In this document: positions 26,330 through 35,651 of the stretch, piece by piece
Layout of the letters: the number at the start of each line of letters is the position of its first letter
How positions within the stretch are numbered: the stretch's first letter is position 1
From: CAZOWL01 sp964583605
GTDB lineage: Bacteria; Pseudomonadota; Gammaproteobacteria; Chromatiales; Chromatiaceae
NCBI GenBank assembly: GCA_964583605.1
Contig: CAZOWL010000006.1
Span: 25,311-89,310 of the forward strand
Direction: 5' to 3'
DNA: 64,000 nucleotides
Notes under the pieces: model-generated
What the model saw: the letters and a program-made list of their open reading frames with translations, nothing else
What the model was told of the DNA's origin: nothing
Database searches by the model: none
Translations under genes and position numbers: made by a program

Positions 26330-26553
26330 CTACTCTGCGCTACTCTCTTCAATCTTAACGCCCCAGGCTCCTGCCCAACCCGGCTCTGAGACCGGCGGGT
26401 GGCGACGCGCCCAAGCCCGCACCGATGGCCGCGCTCCTGGGCTTGGCCGCCGTGCAGCGTTCCTCCCGTAAACCTCAGCAACGCCGTCGTTGTTTGCGCG
26501 GCGATCTCCCGCAGGTCATTGCTACGAATCGTCTGTTAAGCGAGGTTCACAGC

Positions 26554-26970
26554 ATGCGCATTGCACTTGCCTGCCGTGTTTGCGGGACGGCGCTCAGTCC
26601 AGGTCGCAACTGGAGTCTCGGCCCGGCCAGTTCACAGTACTGCTCGGAGGACTGTCGCAGCCGCGGCGTGACGCGGCGAGATCGGGATGTGGAGGAAGCC
26701 ATTTTGGAGCTTCTCAGGGATCGTTCCACGGACGGTTCCGTCTCCCCAAGCGACGTCGCTCGAGCGGTGTCGGAGGACAAAGGCTGGAGCGTCGAAGTCG
26801 AGCGTGTACACATGGCTGCGCGTCGTCTGCAGCGCGCCGGGCGAATTCAGATCGCTGGAAGGGCTCGTGCCGCCGATTCCAGCCGCCAGAAAGGCGCGAT
26901 TCGCCTCAAGCTTCGGGAGTTTGGCGCGACGCAGAGCGTTCGGCTGGCGCTCAAAGAGGTCGGCCTGTAG
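26554..26970 (+). CDS. DUF3253 winged-helix protein with N-terminal zinc ribbon
   Basis: 138 residues from the ATG at 26554. The N-terminal 35 residues hold two Cys pairs (CRVCGTAL and YCSEDCRSRG) of a zinc-ribbon type like DUF2256. The rest matches DUF3253: VEEAILELLRDRSTDGSVSP, SDVARAVSEDKGW, and RVHMAARRLQRAGRIQIAGR, a winged-helix-like layout. No experimentally known function. The combination suggests nucleic-acid binding in the cytoplasm. It stands alone between the repeat region and the convergent mfd gene. Confidence 0.78.
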   Translation: MRIALACRVCGTALSPGRNWSLGPASSQYCSEDCRSRGVTRRDRDVEEAILELLRDRSTDGSVSPSDVARAVSEDKGWSVEVERVHMAARRLQRAGRIQIAGRARAADSSRQKGAIRLKLREFGATQSVRLALKEVGL

Positions 26971-27024
26971 CCAGTCGCCCGGAGCGGGCCGGGGTCATCG
27001 CTCCGCCCGCGCGTCGGTGGGTGG

Positions 27025-30000
27025 CTACGCGAGCATCTGCTCGACGACCGAGCTGACCTGCTCCAGGCGCCGGGCGGGATCGGCCATGTCGCGATAGAAG
27101 CGCAGCTTGTCGCCCCCGTCGAGCTTGAGCTCCTTGGGGTGCCTCTGGATCAGCTGGACGAGTCGGGACGGATCGACCTTGGTGTCTCGCTCGAACTGGA
27201 TGCGCCCGCTGCTCGCACCGGCCTCGATCTTGCGGATGCCGTAGGGCTGGACCCGCAGCTTGAGCGCCGTGATCGCAAAGAGATTCTTCACCGGCTCCGG
27301 GAGCAGGCCGAAGCGGTCGATCATCTCGACTTGGAGCTCATCGAGCTCGGCGCGGCTAGCGGCGCTGGCGATGCGCTTGTAGAGCACCAGTCGGGCGTGC
27401 ACGTCCGGCAGATAATCACTTGGTAGCAGGGCCGGGAGCTGTAGATCGATCTCGGCGCCGTGATCGAGCGGCCGGTCGAGCTCGGGTGTCCGGCCGGCCT
27501 TGAGCGCCTGCACCGCGCGCTCGAGGAGATCCATGTAGAGCGAGAACCCGACCTCGTGGATCTGGCCGCTCTGCTCGTCGCCAAGCAGCTCGCCGGCGCC
27601 GCGGATCTCCAAGTCATGGGTGGCGAGCGTGAAGCCGGCCCCGAGGTCTTCGAGCGACTCGATCGCCTCGAGGCGTTTCTTCGCATCCTCGGTCATCACC
27701 GTGGGCGGCGGCGTGATCAGGTAGGCGTAGGCCCGATGGTGCGAGCGTCCGACCCGGCCCCGGAGCTGATGGAGCTGGGCCAGTCCCAGCTTGTCCGCAC
27801 GGTTGATGACGATGGTGTTGGCGCTCGGCACGTCGATGCCGCTCTCGATGATGGTCGTGCACACCAGCAGGTTGAAGCGCTGGTGGTAGAAGTCGCGCAT
27901 CACCCGTTCGAGCTCGCGCTCGCGCATCTGGCCGTGGGCGATCTCGGTGCGCGCTTCCGGTACCAGCTCGATCAGCTTCTGCGCCTGCGCCTCGATCGAC
28001 TCGACCTCATTGTGCAGGAAGTAGACCTGGCCGCCGCGCTTGAGCTCGCGCAGGCAGGCCTCGCGGATCAGCACATCGTTCCAGGGCGCGACGAAGGTCT
28101 TGATCGGGTGACGTTCGACCGGCGGTGTGGCGATGATCGAGAGGTCGCGCAGACCCGACATCGCCATGTTCAGCGTGCGCGGGATCGGCGTTGCGGTCAG
28201 CGTTAGGACGTCGACCTCGGCGCGCAATGCCTTCAGCGCCTCCTTATGACGCACGCCGAAGCGGTGCTCTTCGTCGATGATCGCGAGCCCCAGGTTCTTG
28301 AACCGCACCGTACCCTGCAGCAGCTTGTGGGTGCCGATGACGATATCCAGCGTGCCGTCGGCCAGCCCCTCGAGGATCCGTTTCTGCTCCTTGGCCGTGC
28401 GGAAGCGCGACAGGCTCTCGACCCGTATCGGCCAGTCGGCAAAGCGGTCGGAGAAGTTCTCAAAGTGCTGCTGGGCGAGCAGCGTCGTCGGCACCAGCAC
28501 GGCGACCTGGCGGCCGCCCTGTACTGCGACGAAGGCGGCGCGCATCGCCACCTCGGTCTTGCCAAAGCCGACGTCGCCGCAAACCACGCGGTCCATCGGC
28601 TTGGGATCGGCCATATCGGCGAGGACTGCTTCGATGGCATGGCCCTGATCCGGCGTCTCCTCGAACGGAAAGGCCTCGGCGAAGGCCGCGTACTCGACGT
28701 TGCTTAGCGGGAAGGCGATCCCGTTGCGCGCGGCGCGGCGCGCGTAGATGTCAAGGAGCTCGGCCGCGACATCATGGGCTTGTTGCGCGGCGCGACGTTT
28801 GATCCGATCCCATTGGTCGCCACCGAGGCGGTGCAACGGTGCCTGCTCCGGCGATGACCCGGTGTAGCGCGAGATCAGGTGCAGCGATGAGACCGGGACA
28901 TAAAGCTTGTCGCCGCGGGCATACTCGAGCGTCAGGAACTCGGTCGTCAAACCGCCGACGGTGAGTGTCTCCAGGCCGCGATAACGGCCGACGCCGTGGT
29001 CCTCGTGGACGACCGGCGCCCCTTCGGTCAGCTCCGTCAGATTGCGGACCACCGACTCGTTGTCACGCTCGCGGGCGCGGCGGCGGCGCTCCTGCCGTAC
29101 CCGCTCGCCGAATAGCTGCGTCTCGGTGACGATGGCGAGCTCGGCGTCGGTCAGCCACAGGCCTTGCTCCAGCGGCGCGACGGTTAGCCCGACCGACGCA
29201 TCGCCCGCGGCGAATTCGGCCCAGCCGCGCAGCAGCTGAGGCCGGATACCGAAGCCGCGCAGGTGCTCGGCGAGCATCTCGCGCCGCCCCGTGCTCTCAG
29301 CGGCAAGCAGGACGCGTCGGCCCGCCGCCGCGATGAAGTCCTGCAGGGCCTGGGCCGGATGTGCCGCCCGAGCCTGGATGGCGAGTGGCGGCAGCGTCTT
29401 CGTGTTGAAGTGGCACAGCGCGCTGTAGCCCTTGGCCCGCTCCGGAAAGGCACCACCGCGGTAGCGCACGCCAGTCATGCGATTGAGGCGTGCGGCGAGC
29501 TCGTCGGCGCGCAGATAGAGCCGTGCCGGGGGCAGCGGCGGGCGCTCGATGTCGTAGCGTCGCTGCTCATAGCGCTCGGCGACCTCATCGAGGAACCGGG
29601 CCGCCGCCTCGCGGCAGCCGTCGGCCTCGATGACCAGTGTGTCCTCGGGCAGGTAGTCGAAGAGGCTCGCCGTCTCATCGAAGAACAGCGGCAGGTAGTA
29701 CTCGATACCGCCGGGCGCGCGCGACTCGGAGACCTCGCGGTAGACCAGGCTCTGCCTTGGATCGCCCTCGATCGCGGCGCGATAGCGCTGACGAAAGGCG
29801 CTGATCGCCGATTCGGTCAACGGCAGCTCGCGCGCCGGCAGGAGCCGGATGCGCCCGACCTTCGCGAGCGAGCGCTGGCTGTCAGGGTCGAACGTGCGCA
29901 GGCTCTCGACCTCGTCGTCGAAGAGATCGATGCGGTACGGGACGTCGCTGCCCATCGGGAAGACGTCGAACAGGGAGCCGCGCACCGCGAACTCGCCGTG

Positions 30001-30600
30001 CGCGATCACCTGTGAGACGCACTGATAGCCCGCCTGCTCGAGGCGCCGACGCGTGGCGTCCAGGTCGAGCGCGTCGCCGACCTCGAGCACCAGCGAGTGG
30101 CCATCGAGATAGGTCCGGGGCGGCAACCGCTGTAGCAGAGTTGCTACCGGGACGACAAGCACCCCGCGGCGCAGCCCGGGCAGCCGATAGAGGGTCGCCA
30201 GGCGCTCGGAGACCAGCTCGGGGAGCGGCGAGAAGACGTCGTAGGGCAGGGTCTCCCAATCCGGGAAGGTGAGGATAGACAGGCGCGCGTCATCGCCGTC
30301 CTCGGACGGCGCGGCCTGACGATCCTTGCCCACGGTTGCGCCCGCGCCCAGCCCAGCGCTTTGAGTCTCGCCGTCTCGGAAAAAGCCCAGCTCGTTGCGT
30401 AGCCGATTGGCCGATGGCACGTCCTCGACCAAGACCAGCACCATCTGCTCGCTTCGGCGCGTCGCTGCGGCGATCGCCAGTGCCTGGCTCGCCCCGTAGA
30501 GACGCCCCCACTGCACGCGCCCTCCGGCTCGCTCAGGCAGCGGCGGACCGAGGGCAGAATGGAGCTGCGGCTCGTCAAGGACGGAGGTGGGGGACGACAT
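27025..30600 (-). CDS. mfd: Transcription-repair coupling factor
   Basis: 1191 residues from the ATG at 30598-30600 (a TTG two codons earlier is possible). Mfd removes RNA polymerase stalled at DNA damage and recruits UvrA. It has an N-terminal UvrB-like module and the RNA polymerase-interacting CarD-like domain (VVHEDHGVGRYRGLETLTVG). The SF2 translocase core has Walker A GDVGFGKTEVAMRAAF near residue 680, DEEH box AIIDEEHRFGVRHKEAL, and TLTATPIPRTLNMAMSGLRD. The C-terminal TRCF domain includes LPSDYLPDVHARLVLYKRIA. Full length. No partner genes adjacent. Confidence 0.96.
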   Translation of the reverse strand: MSSPTSVLDEPQLHSALGPPLPERAGGRVQWGRLYGASQALAIAAATRRSEQMVLVLVEDVPSANRLRNELGFFRDGETQSAGLGAGATVGKDRQAAPSEDGDDARLSILTFPDWETLPYDVFSPLPELVSERLATLYRLPGLRRGVLVVPVATLLQRLPPRTYLDGHSLVLEVGDALDLDATRRRLEQAGYQCVSQVIAHGEFAVRGSLFDVFPMGSDVPYRIDLFDDEVESLRTFDPDSQRSLAKVGRIRLLPARELPLTESAISAFRQRYRAAIEGDPRQSLVYREVSESRAPGGIEYYLPLFFDETASLFDYLPEDTLVIEADGCREAAARFLDEVAERYEQRRYDIERPPLPPARLYLRADELAARLNRMTGVRYRGGAFPERAKGYSALCHFNTKTLPPLAIQARAAHPAQALQDFIAAAGRRVLLAAESTGRREMLAEHLRGFGIRPQLLRGWAEFAAGDASVGLTVAPLEQGLWLTDAELAIVTETQLFGERVRQERRRRARERDNESVVRNLTELTEGAPVVHEDHGVGRYRGLETLTVGGLTTEFLTLEYARGDKLYVPVSSLHLISRYTGSSPEQAPLHRLGGDQWDRIKRRAAQQAHDVAAELLDIYARRAARNGIAFPLSNVEYAAFAEAFPFEETPDQGHAIEAVLADMADPKPMDRVVCGDVGFGKTEVAMRAAFVAVQGGRQVAVLVPTTLLAQQHFENFSDRFADWPIRVESLSRFRTAKEQKRILEGLADGTLDIVIGTHKLLQGTVRFKNLGLAIIDEEHRFGVRHKEALKALRAEVDVLTLTATPIPRTLNMAMSGLRDLSIIATPPVERHPIKTFVAPWNDVLIREACLRELKRGGQVYFLHNEVESIEAQAQKLIELVPEARTEIAHGQMRERELERVMRDFYHQRFNLLVCTTIIESGIDVPSANTIVINRADKLGLAQLHQLRGRVGRSHHRAYAYLITPPPTVMTEDAKKRLEAIESLEDLGAGFTLATHDLEIRGAGELLGDEQSGQIHEVGFSLYMDLLERAVQALKAGRTPELDRPLDHGAEIDLQLPALLPSDYLPDVHARLVLYKRIASAASRAELDELQVEMIDRFGLLPEPVKNLFAITALKLRVQPYGIRKIEAGASSGRIQFERDTKVDPSRLVQLIQRHPKELKLDGGDKLRFYRDMADPARRLEQVSSVVEQMLA

Positions 30601-30805
30601 AGGCAAATGAGCTAGCTGGTCGGATCAGGACAGGAGTGTGCGTATTCTGACGATCTTGTCGACTCCGGCGAGAGCCGAGATTCTCGCACAGCCTCGCAGG
30701 CAGTGCAGCGCGGCGGAAGGCGATCGTGCAGCGGCCGTGCGGTGTCGCTCCCAGGCTCACCGCTGATGACAAAGGCGCGGGTGAAGCGGTAACATCCGTC
30801 TTCTA

Positions 30806-30879
30806 GGCTGAGTGGCAGAGTGGTTATGCAGCGGCCTGCAAAGCCGTGTACCTCGGTTCGATTCCGGGCTCAGCCTCCA
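30806..30879 (+). tRNA. tRNA-Cys (anticodon GCA)
   Basis: A 74-nt cloverleaf. The acceptor stem is GGCTGAG/CTCAGCC with discriminator T and encoded CCA (30877-30879). The anticodon loop CTGCAAA has GCA at 30838-30840. The T loop is GGTTCGATTCC. It lies about 200 bp from mfd, convergent with dgkA, with no other tRNA nearby. Confidence 0.96.
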
Positions 30880-31082
30880 ACTCCCCACCAGCACACGAAC
30901 GGCCCGTTTCTGCCGTTCGGTGCCTCGCCCGCTATGCCATTGCTACTAGGCCGCAGCGCCGTCAGTCCTCCCGCCCAGCTGACCGCCGGCTCGACCGCAC
31001 CAATTTCTGGGTTGCTCCGGCGCGGGGCCATCGCTGGCCGCGCGAGATCGATGCGCGGATCACTGGCCATGTGCGTGGCAAG

Positions 31083-31469
31083 TTACGCGATCCTGCTCAA
31101 CGCCCCCCGGACATATGGCCCGAGAATCAGAATCCCGATCGCCACGGAGCCGAGAGCCGCGAGGAGCACCGCACCGGCCGCGACATCCTTGGCTTTGCCG
31201 ACGAGGGGATGAAAGTCCGGAGATGCGACGTCCGCGAGGAGTTCAAGAGCGGTGTTGAGTGCCTCTGCTGTCCACACCGACATCATGGCCAGCACGAGCC
31301 AACACCATTCATAGGCAGTGACTCCGAAGTAGAGTCCGCCGACGATCACCAGGATGGTCGCTACAGCGTGTATCCATGCATTGTGCTGTGTCGCGAGCAT
31401 CAAGGCGATGCCCCTGAGCGCCTGTCGTAGGCTGCGGATGCGCGCGCTTGCTGTGAAGGTTCTATTCAT
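31083..31469 (-). CDS. dgkA: Diacylglycerol kinase, membrane type
   Basis: 128 residues, the normal size of this trimeric inner-membrane kinase, which phosphorylates diacylglycerol to phosphatidate. An N-terminal amphipathic segment (RSLRQALRGIALMLATQHN) is followed by three membrane helices. The active-site motif is Glu69-x2-Asn72-x3-Glu76-x3-Asp80 in AEALNTALELLAD. The HPLVGKAKDVAAGAVLLAAL segment completes the site. It recycles lipid from periplasmic glucan or exopolysaccharide synthesis, or may act on undecaprenol. It is divergent from the Spy-like gene. Confidence 0.93.
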   Translation of the reverse strand: MNRTFTASARIRSLRQALRGIALMLATQHNAWIHAVATILVIVGGLYFGVTAYEWCWLVLAMMSVWTAEALNTALELLADVASPDFHPLVGKAKDVAAGAVLLAALGSVAIGILILGPYVRGALSRIA

Positions 31470-31782
31470 GTCTTGCTCCGCAATCCGCGGTAGCTGGCGG
31501 CTCGCGCCGAGGGGCGAAGGCTGCCGTCTCTCCGTCCCGCAAACCTGCGAACAATCCCGACACAGGGGGCGACCCCGCGCGTGGCAGATCTCACGGCGCG
31601 AGCCGATCGGCTCCCGTCGCCCACTTCCATACTGCTTTCACAGTCGTTACGCGGTCGTTGCACCAACGGGTTGTAGCCTTCTCGCTGTCGCAGGCGCGGA
31701 GGACTTCAGCTTCGAGGTTGGAGCGGAGCGAACTGCGCGCGACTTCGTCGTAAGGTCCCACAACCCTGATAAGGAGCGACCA
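31470..31782. promoter_or_regulatory. Divergent upstream region of dgkA and the Spy-like gene
   Basis: 313 bp without a supported gene, between two diverging genes, so it should contain both promoters. The only site I can assign is AAGGAG at 31771-31776, the ribosome site of the Spy-like gene. If the downstream BaeR-type regulator autoregulates its locus, as in E. coli, its binding site should lie here. Confidence 0.45.
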
Positions 31783-32307
31783 ATGAGAAACATTATTGCA
31801 CTGTCCACGACGATCCTAGCCCTGCTTGCCTCGGCGACCGCTTCGGCCGAGCTACGCCCGGGCGGCCCCGTTTGGTCAGCCGAGGGGCGCATCGACCGCC
31901 GCATCGAGCTCATGACCGAGCGGCTCGATTTGACGGCCGAGCAGCAGGCGGAGATACGCGACATCCTCGAGGCGCAGGCCCTGACGAGGAGGGAGCAGCG
32001 CGCGGCCGTTCGTCAGCAGATCGAGGCCGTGCTGACCAACGAGCAGCTCGCGATGCGCGATGAGGAGATAGCCAGACGTGTCGACCGGCGGGTGGCGCGC
32101 CTCGCCGATCGTCTCGGGCTTAGCGCCGAGCAGGAGGCCGAAGTGCGGACCCTGATGGGCGAGCCCAGCGATCCGGCCGACTGGGATCGCGGCGCGATGC
32201 GCGAGCGCCTGGCTGGCATACTGAGTGACGATCAGCTGGCGCAGCTCGACGCGATGGGTACCCGTCGCGGCTATCGCGATGGCCGCGCAGGCGGGTGCGC
32301 ACGCTAG
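31783..32307 (+). CDS. Spy/CpxP-family periplasmic stress protein
   Basis: 174 residues from the ATG at 31783 behind AAGGAGCGACCA. It has a signal peptide (IIALSTTILALLASATASA). The mature part is all-helical, with two copies of the LTxxQ-type motif: LDLTAEQQAEIRDIL and LGLSAEQEAEVRTLM. A third weaker one is LAGILSDDQLAQLDAM. Spy and CpxP are ATP-independent periplasmic chaperones or stress sensors. The gene lies just upstream of a BaeS/BaeR-type two-component pair. In E. coli, spy belongs to the Bae and Cpx regulons, so it is probably both target and modulator of the kinase. The C-terminal GRAGGCAR is Cys-containing. Confidence 0.83.
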   Translation: MRNIIALSTTILALLASATASAELRPGGPVWSAEGRIDRRIELMTERLDLTAEQQAEIRDILEAQALTRREQRAAVRQQIEAVLTNEQLAMRDEEIARRVDRRVARLADRLGLSAEQEAEVRTLMGEPSDPADWDRGAMRERLAGILSDDQLAQLDAMGTRRGYRDGRAGGCAR

Positions 32308-32376
32308 CCGATCCGTCGACGAGCGAGCCCAGAGAGGGCCGCTCGTTCACGCCGCGCTGCGCAATCGAGGTGCTCG

Positions 32377-33867
32377 TTGAGCCTGTCCATCCGTACCAAG
32401 CTGTTCCTGACGTTGCTGATCGCAGGCACCCTGGCCGTGGTAGCCACGCACGCATTCGTTTACTGGTCATTTCGTCACGGATTGATGGAGCTTGCCGAGG
32501 CCCGCCAGCGGGACCGGCTGGGGCTGATCCGTGAGCGCCTCACGGAGCGGTTCCGAGAGGACCACAGCTGGAAGCGGCTCGCCGAGGATCGGGCGCTATG
32601 GCTTGCGGCGTTGGCCGGGCATGGCGACGCACCCGGTCCGCGACACCGCTTCCGTCACCACCTTGTGCCTGAGGCGCCGAATGGCGGCTCCGGCATCCAG
32701 CGGTATCCTCGGCAGGACGCGCCCGGGGTGTGGCCCCCGTCACGCGTCCTGAGACGGGCTCGTGGCGCGGAGGGTCGGCCGCTGCCGCTCGAGATGCGGC
32801 TCATGTTGCTCGATGCTACCGGCGAGATCGTCTACGGCCGGCAGGAGCTCCTCCAGAATGCGGTGCGATTTCCACTGAGGCTGGACGGCGAGCGCATCGG
32901 CGAGCTGGCCCTGGTCCCCGGCCCACTGATCCACGAGACAGGGGAGCTGCGTTTCAAGGAGAGCCAGACCTCGGCCTTCGTCGCGATCGCCCTCGGTATG
33001 ATCCTGCTCTCCGCGCTCTTCGCGTACCCGCTGTCCGAACGCCTCTCTCGGCCGATCCTGGCCTTCCGGGATGCGGCACGGCGACTCGCCGATGGTGACT
33101 TCGCTGCCCGCGTGCCGACTGACCGCCGCGACGAGCTCGGCCGCCTGGGCCGTGACATCAATACGCTGGCTGAGACCCTGGAGCAGAACGAGCAGGCGCG
33201 TCGCCGCTGGGTCGCGGACATCTCTCACGAGCTGCGCACCCCTTTGGCCCTCTTGCGGGCCGAGCTCGAGGCCCTGCAGGACGGCGTGCGTCCAATCGAG
33301 CGCACCGCCGTGGACTCGCTGCACGCCGATGTGCTGCGCCTGAGCCGACTTGTCGACGACCTCTACGAGCTGTCGATGACCGACCTCGGCGCGCTGGCCT
33401 ACCGTAAGACGGAGACCGATCTGGCCGAGGTCCTGCAGGAGGGGCTGAACGCCTACCGCGCCGAGCTCGCCGGGGCCGGCCTCGAGCTCGCGCTTGAGAA
33501 CCGCCTGGGCGAGCCCGTGGTCTTGCAGACAGACCCGCACCGTCTCTCTCAGCTGTTCCGTAATCTGTTGCGCAACAGCCTCGAGTACACTGACGCTGGT
33601 GGCGGTCTTACCGTCACTGTCGGCAAAGAGCTCGATGAGCTGGTCATCGATTTCCAGGACACGGCCCCGGGAGTGCCGGTGCAGTCGCTGCCACACCTCT
33701 TCGAGCGACTCTATCGGGTCGAGGTCTCGCGCAGCCGCAACGCGGGCGGGGCCGGCCTTGGTCTGGCCATCTGCCGAAACATTGTCGAGGCGCATGGGGG
33801 GACCATTCAGGCCCGTCCATCGCCTTACGGCGGACTGTGGATCCGCATTCAGCTGCCCATTGCGTGA
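32377..33867 (+). CDS. baeS: Sensor histidine kinase, BaeS-like
   Basis: 496 residues from a TTG at 32377, supported by TCGAGGTGCTCG just before it; no better start fits. Membrane helix 1 is LFLTLLIAGTLAVVATHAFV. A periplasmic sensor of about 150 residues follows, then helix 2 (FVAIALGMILLSALFAYPL) and a HAMP domain. The H-box is VADISHELRTPLALLRAELE with His284 as phospho-acceptor. The ATPase domain has NLLRNSLEYTDAG, DTAPGVPVQSLPHLFERLYR and GGAGLGLAICRNIVEAHGG. It would phosphorylate the adjacent regulator in response to envelope stress. The name rests on regulator similarity and gene order. Confidence 0.88.
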   Translation: MSLSIRTKLFLTLLIAGTLAVVATHAFVYWSFRHGLMELAEARQRDRLGLIRERLTERFREDHSWKRLAEDRALWLAALAGHGDAPGPRHRFRHHLVPEAPNGGSGIQRYPRQDAPGVWPPSRVLRRARGAEGRPLPLEMRLMLLDATGEIVYGRQELLQNAVRFPLRLDGERIGELALVPGPLIHETGELRFKESQTSAFVAIALGMILLSALFAYPLSERLSRPILAFRDAARRLADGDFAARVPTDRRDELGRLGRDINTLAETLEQNEQARRRWVADISHELRTPLALLRAELEALQDGVRPIERTAVDSLHADVLRLSRLVDDLYELSMTDLGALAYRKTETDLAEVLQEGLNAYRAELAGAGLELALENRLGEPVVLQTDPHRLSQLFRNLLRNSLEYTDAGGGLTVTVGKELDELVIDFQDTAPGVPVQSLPHLFERLYRVEVSRSRNAGGAGLGLAICRNIVEAHGGTIQARPSPYGGLWIRIQLPIA

Positions 33868-34553
33868 TGAGAGACACCATCCTGATCGTCGAAGACGAAG
33901 AGCGGCTTGCCGAGGTGCTTGCCGACTATCTCAAGGCGGCCGGCTATGCGACAAACCAGCTCGGCGATGGGACGCACGCCGTCGCTTGGGTGCGCCAGCA
34001 CCAGCTGGCCCTGATCCTATTGGACCTGATGCTTCCCGGCCGCAGCGGGCTCGACATCTGCCGAGACATCCGGGCCTTCAGCGCAGTGCCAATCATCATG
34101 ACCACGGCTCGCGTCGAGGAGATCGATCGCCTGCTCGGCCTCGAGCTAGGCGCCGACGACTATGTCTGCAAGCCCTACAGCCCGCGCGAGGTGGTGGCAC
34201 GGGTCAAGGCTGTCCTTCGCCGCACTGGTCTCTCTCAGGGGAGTCAACCCGGGTGCCTGACGCTCGATGCGGACAGCTTACGGGTGCGCAGCGGAGCGCG
34301 TGAGGTTGAGCTGACAGCGGTCGAGTTCGCGTTGCTGCGGACCCTGCACTCAGCGCCGGGACGGATCTTCTCTCGTGACCGCCTGATACAGCGGATCTAC
34401 AACGATCATCGGATCGTCTCCGACCGCACGATCGACAGTCACATCAAGAAGCTCCGGCGCAAGCTTGCGGAACTGGCTCCAGAGCTGGATCTCATCCACT
34501 CGGTCTATGGCGTCGGCTATCGCTACGAGGAGCGACCGATGCGAATCGCCTGA
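33867..34553 (+). CDS. baeR: Response regulator, BaeR-like (OmpR family)
   Basis: 228 residues from the ATG at 33867, overlapping the kinase stop (TGATG). The receiver domain has acidic residues in ILIVEDEERLAE and phospho-acceptor Asp53 in LILLDLMLPGRSGLDICRDI. The linker VEEIDRLLGLELGADDYVCK and PYSPREVVARVKAVLRR are very close to E. coli BaeR as I know it. The winged-helix DNA-binding domain ends in IVSDRTIDSHIKKLRRKLAE and VYGVGYRYEE. It probably activates the upstream Spy-like gene and perhaps the exported protease downstream. Confidence 0.9.
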   Translation: MRDTILIVEDEERLAEVLADYLKAAGYATNQLGDGTHAVAWVRQHQLALILLDLMLPGRSGLDICRDIRAFSAVPIIMTTARVEEIDRLLGLELGADDYVCKPYSPREVVARVKAVLRRTGLSQGSQPGCLTLDADSLRVRSGAREVELTAVEFALLRTLHSAPGRIFSRDRLIQRIYNDHRIVSDRTIDSHIKKLRRKLAELAPELDLIHSVYGVGYRYEERPMRIA

Positions 34554-34618
34554 AGACCATGCCATTCGCTAGCTTCCTGAGAAGCCCGGCCCGTACACCA
34601 CTTTCCCTTCCGGACCCA

Positions 34619-34744
34619 TTACAATGAATTTCGCGAAGCACGTTCGCTCCCTCGCCCTCTGGGAGAGGGTTGGGGTGAGGGAACGATCAAGGGCGAGGCG
34701 ACCTTTCATCATCTGGGGTGGCTCGCCTCGCCCCATGATCGTTA
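34619..34744 (-). repeat. Interspersed repeat copy F
   Basis: Near-consensus copy bounded by TAA on both sides (element orientation, minus strand). It lies between the BaeR-type gene and the ClpP-like gene and makes a spurious N-terminal extension of the latter's reading frame. Confidence 0.85.
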
Positions 34745-34764
34745 GCAGAAGAATGGAGATACGC

Positions 34765-35460
34765 ATGACCGTTATAAAGAAGGCTTGGCTCTTGTTGTCT
34801 TGTCTATTGTTGCTCATCCTGTTCTATGGCACGGCTTACGCCGAAGGAGCAGCAAGTGCATCCGATGAGTCGGCCCAAGCATCGGACACCGACAAGTTCT
34901 CAACACGCAGGCCCGTGGTGATCAACTATTTTGGCAAGGTCAATGCCACAAATGCGGGTTATCTCGCGCGGATCATTCTCGACGAGGTCGCGAACAATAA
35001 CCGCGACTTCCACATTAACATCAATAGCACTGGCGGCGACCCGGATTCAGGGCTTGCGGCATTCAACATCATAGAAAGCCTTCCGGTGACCGTTACGACA
35101 TTCAACGCCAATGAGGTGCAATCGGCGGCCGTCCATTTATACTGCCTTGGCGAGAGAAAATATGCCTATCCTGAGTCATTCTTTATGATCCACCCTGTGA
35201 AATGGAAGATCGATGATCTAACAATGACCGATATTCAGGCAAAATATCTTCACTCCCAGGTTATCGATCAACGAATAGGGAATATCGCAGAATCCTGCAT
35301 GGATATTTCGAGAGACGAAATTCGGGAGTATTTCAACGGCAATCAGGATTTCTACTTCACTGCGGAGCAGGCGAAGTCGATCGGTCTGGTCGATGAGATA
35401 TCGAGCAGGAATTTCATTCCGAAAAAGGTCTATTTGGTTTCCGACGACTATCGGGGGTAG
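34765..35460 (+). CDS. Exported ClpP-like serine protease
   Basis: 231 residues from the ATG at 34765, preceded by ATGGAGATACGC; the longer frame comes from repeat F. A clear signal peptide (KAWLLLSCLLLLILFYGTAYA) is unusual for this fold. The ClpP/crotonase-like core reads ININSTGGDPDSGLAAFNII. The triad is complete by position: Ser120 in NEVQSAAVHLYCLG, His143 in FFMIHPVKW, and Asp195 in NQDFYFTAEQAKSIGLVDEI. Its AT-rich codons contrast with its neighbours, suggesting transfer. Cytoplasmic ClpP needs ClpA or ClpX, which cannot act in the periplasm, so it must work alone or with an unknown partner. It follows the Bae-type genes. Confidence 0.82.
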   Translation: MTVIKKAWLLLSCLLLLILFYGTAYAEGAASASDESAQASDTDKFSTRRPVVINYFGKVNATNAGYLARIILDEVANNNRDFHININSTGGDPDSGLAAFNIIESLPVTVTTFNANEVQSAAVHLYCLGERKYAYPESFFMIHPVKWKIDDLTMTDIQAKYLHSQVIDQRIGNIAESCMDISRDEIREYFNGNQDFYFTAEQAKSIGLVDEISSRNFIPKKVYLVSDDYRG

Positions 35461-35528
35461 GGCCAATGAGAATAGACACAACAGGCCCTATTCTTGGACC
35501 TGAACGGGGCCTTCGTCCCGTCACTACC

Positions 35529-35651
35529 TGACGATCATGGAGCGAGACGAGCCACTCCGGATGATGACATATCGCCTCGCCCCCTGATCGTTCCCTCACC
35601 CCAGCCCTCTCCCAGAGGGTGAGCGAGCGTGCTTCGCGAGCTCCATAGTGA
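35529..35651 (+). repeat. Interspersed repeat copy G
   Basis: A more diverged copy. It is bounded on both sides by TGA instead of TAA, the best evidence that the boundary triplet belongs to the target site. Confidence 0.8.

Noticed and set aside
26147..26389. An 80-codon plus-strand frame
   Set aside because: It is the antisense of the HEPN-like remnant, which gives recognisable motifs on the other strand.
34624..34764. Longer N-terminus for the ClpP-like protein
   Set aside because: It is translated repeat copy F. The ATG at 34765 has its own ribosome site and starts a signal peptide.
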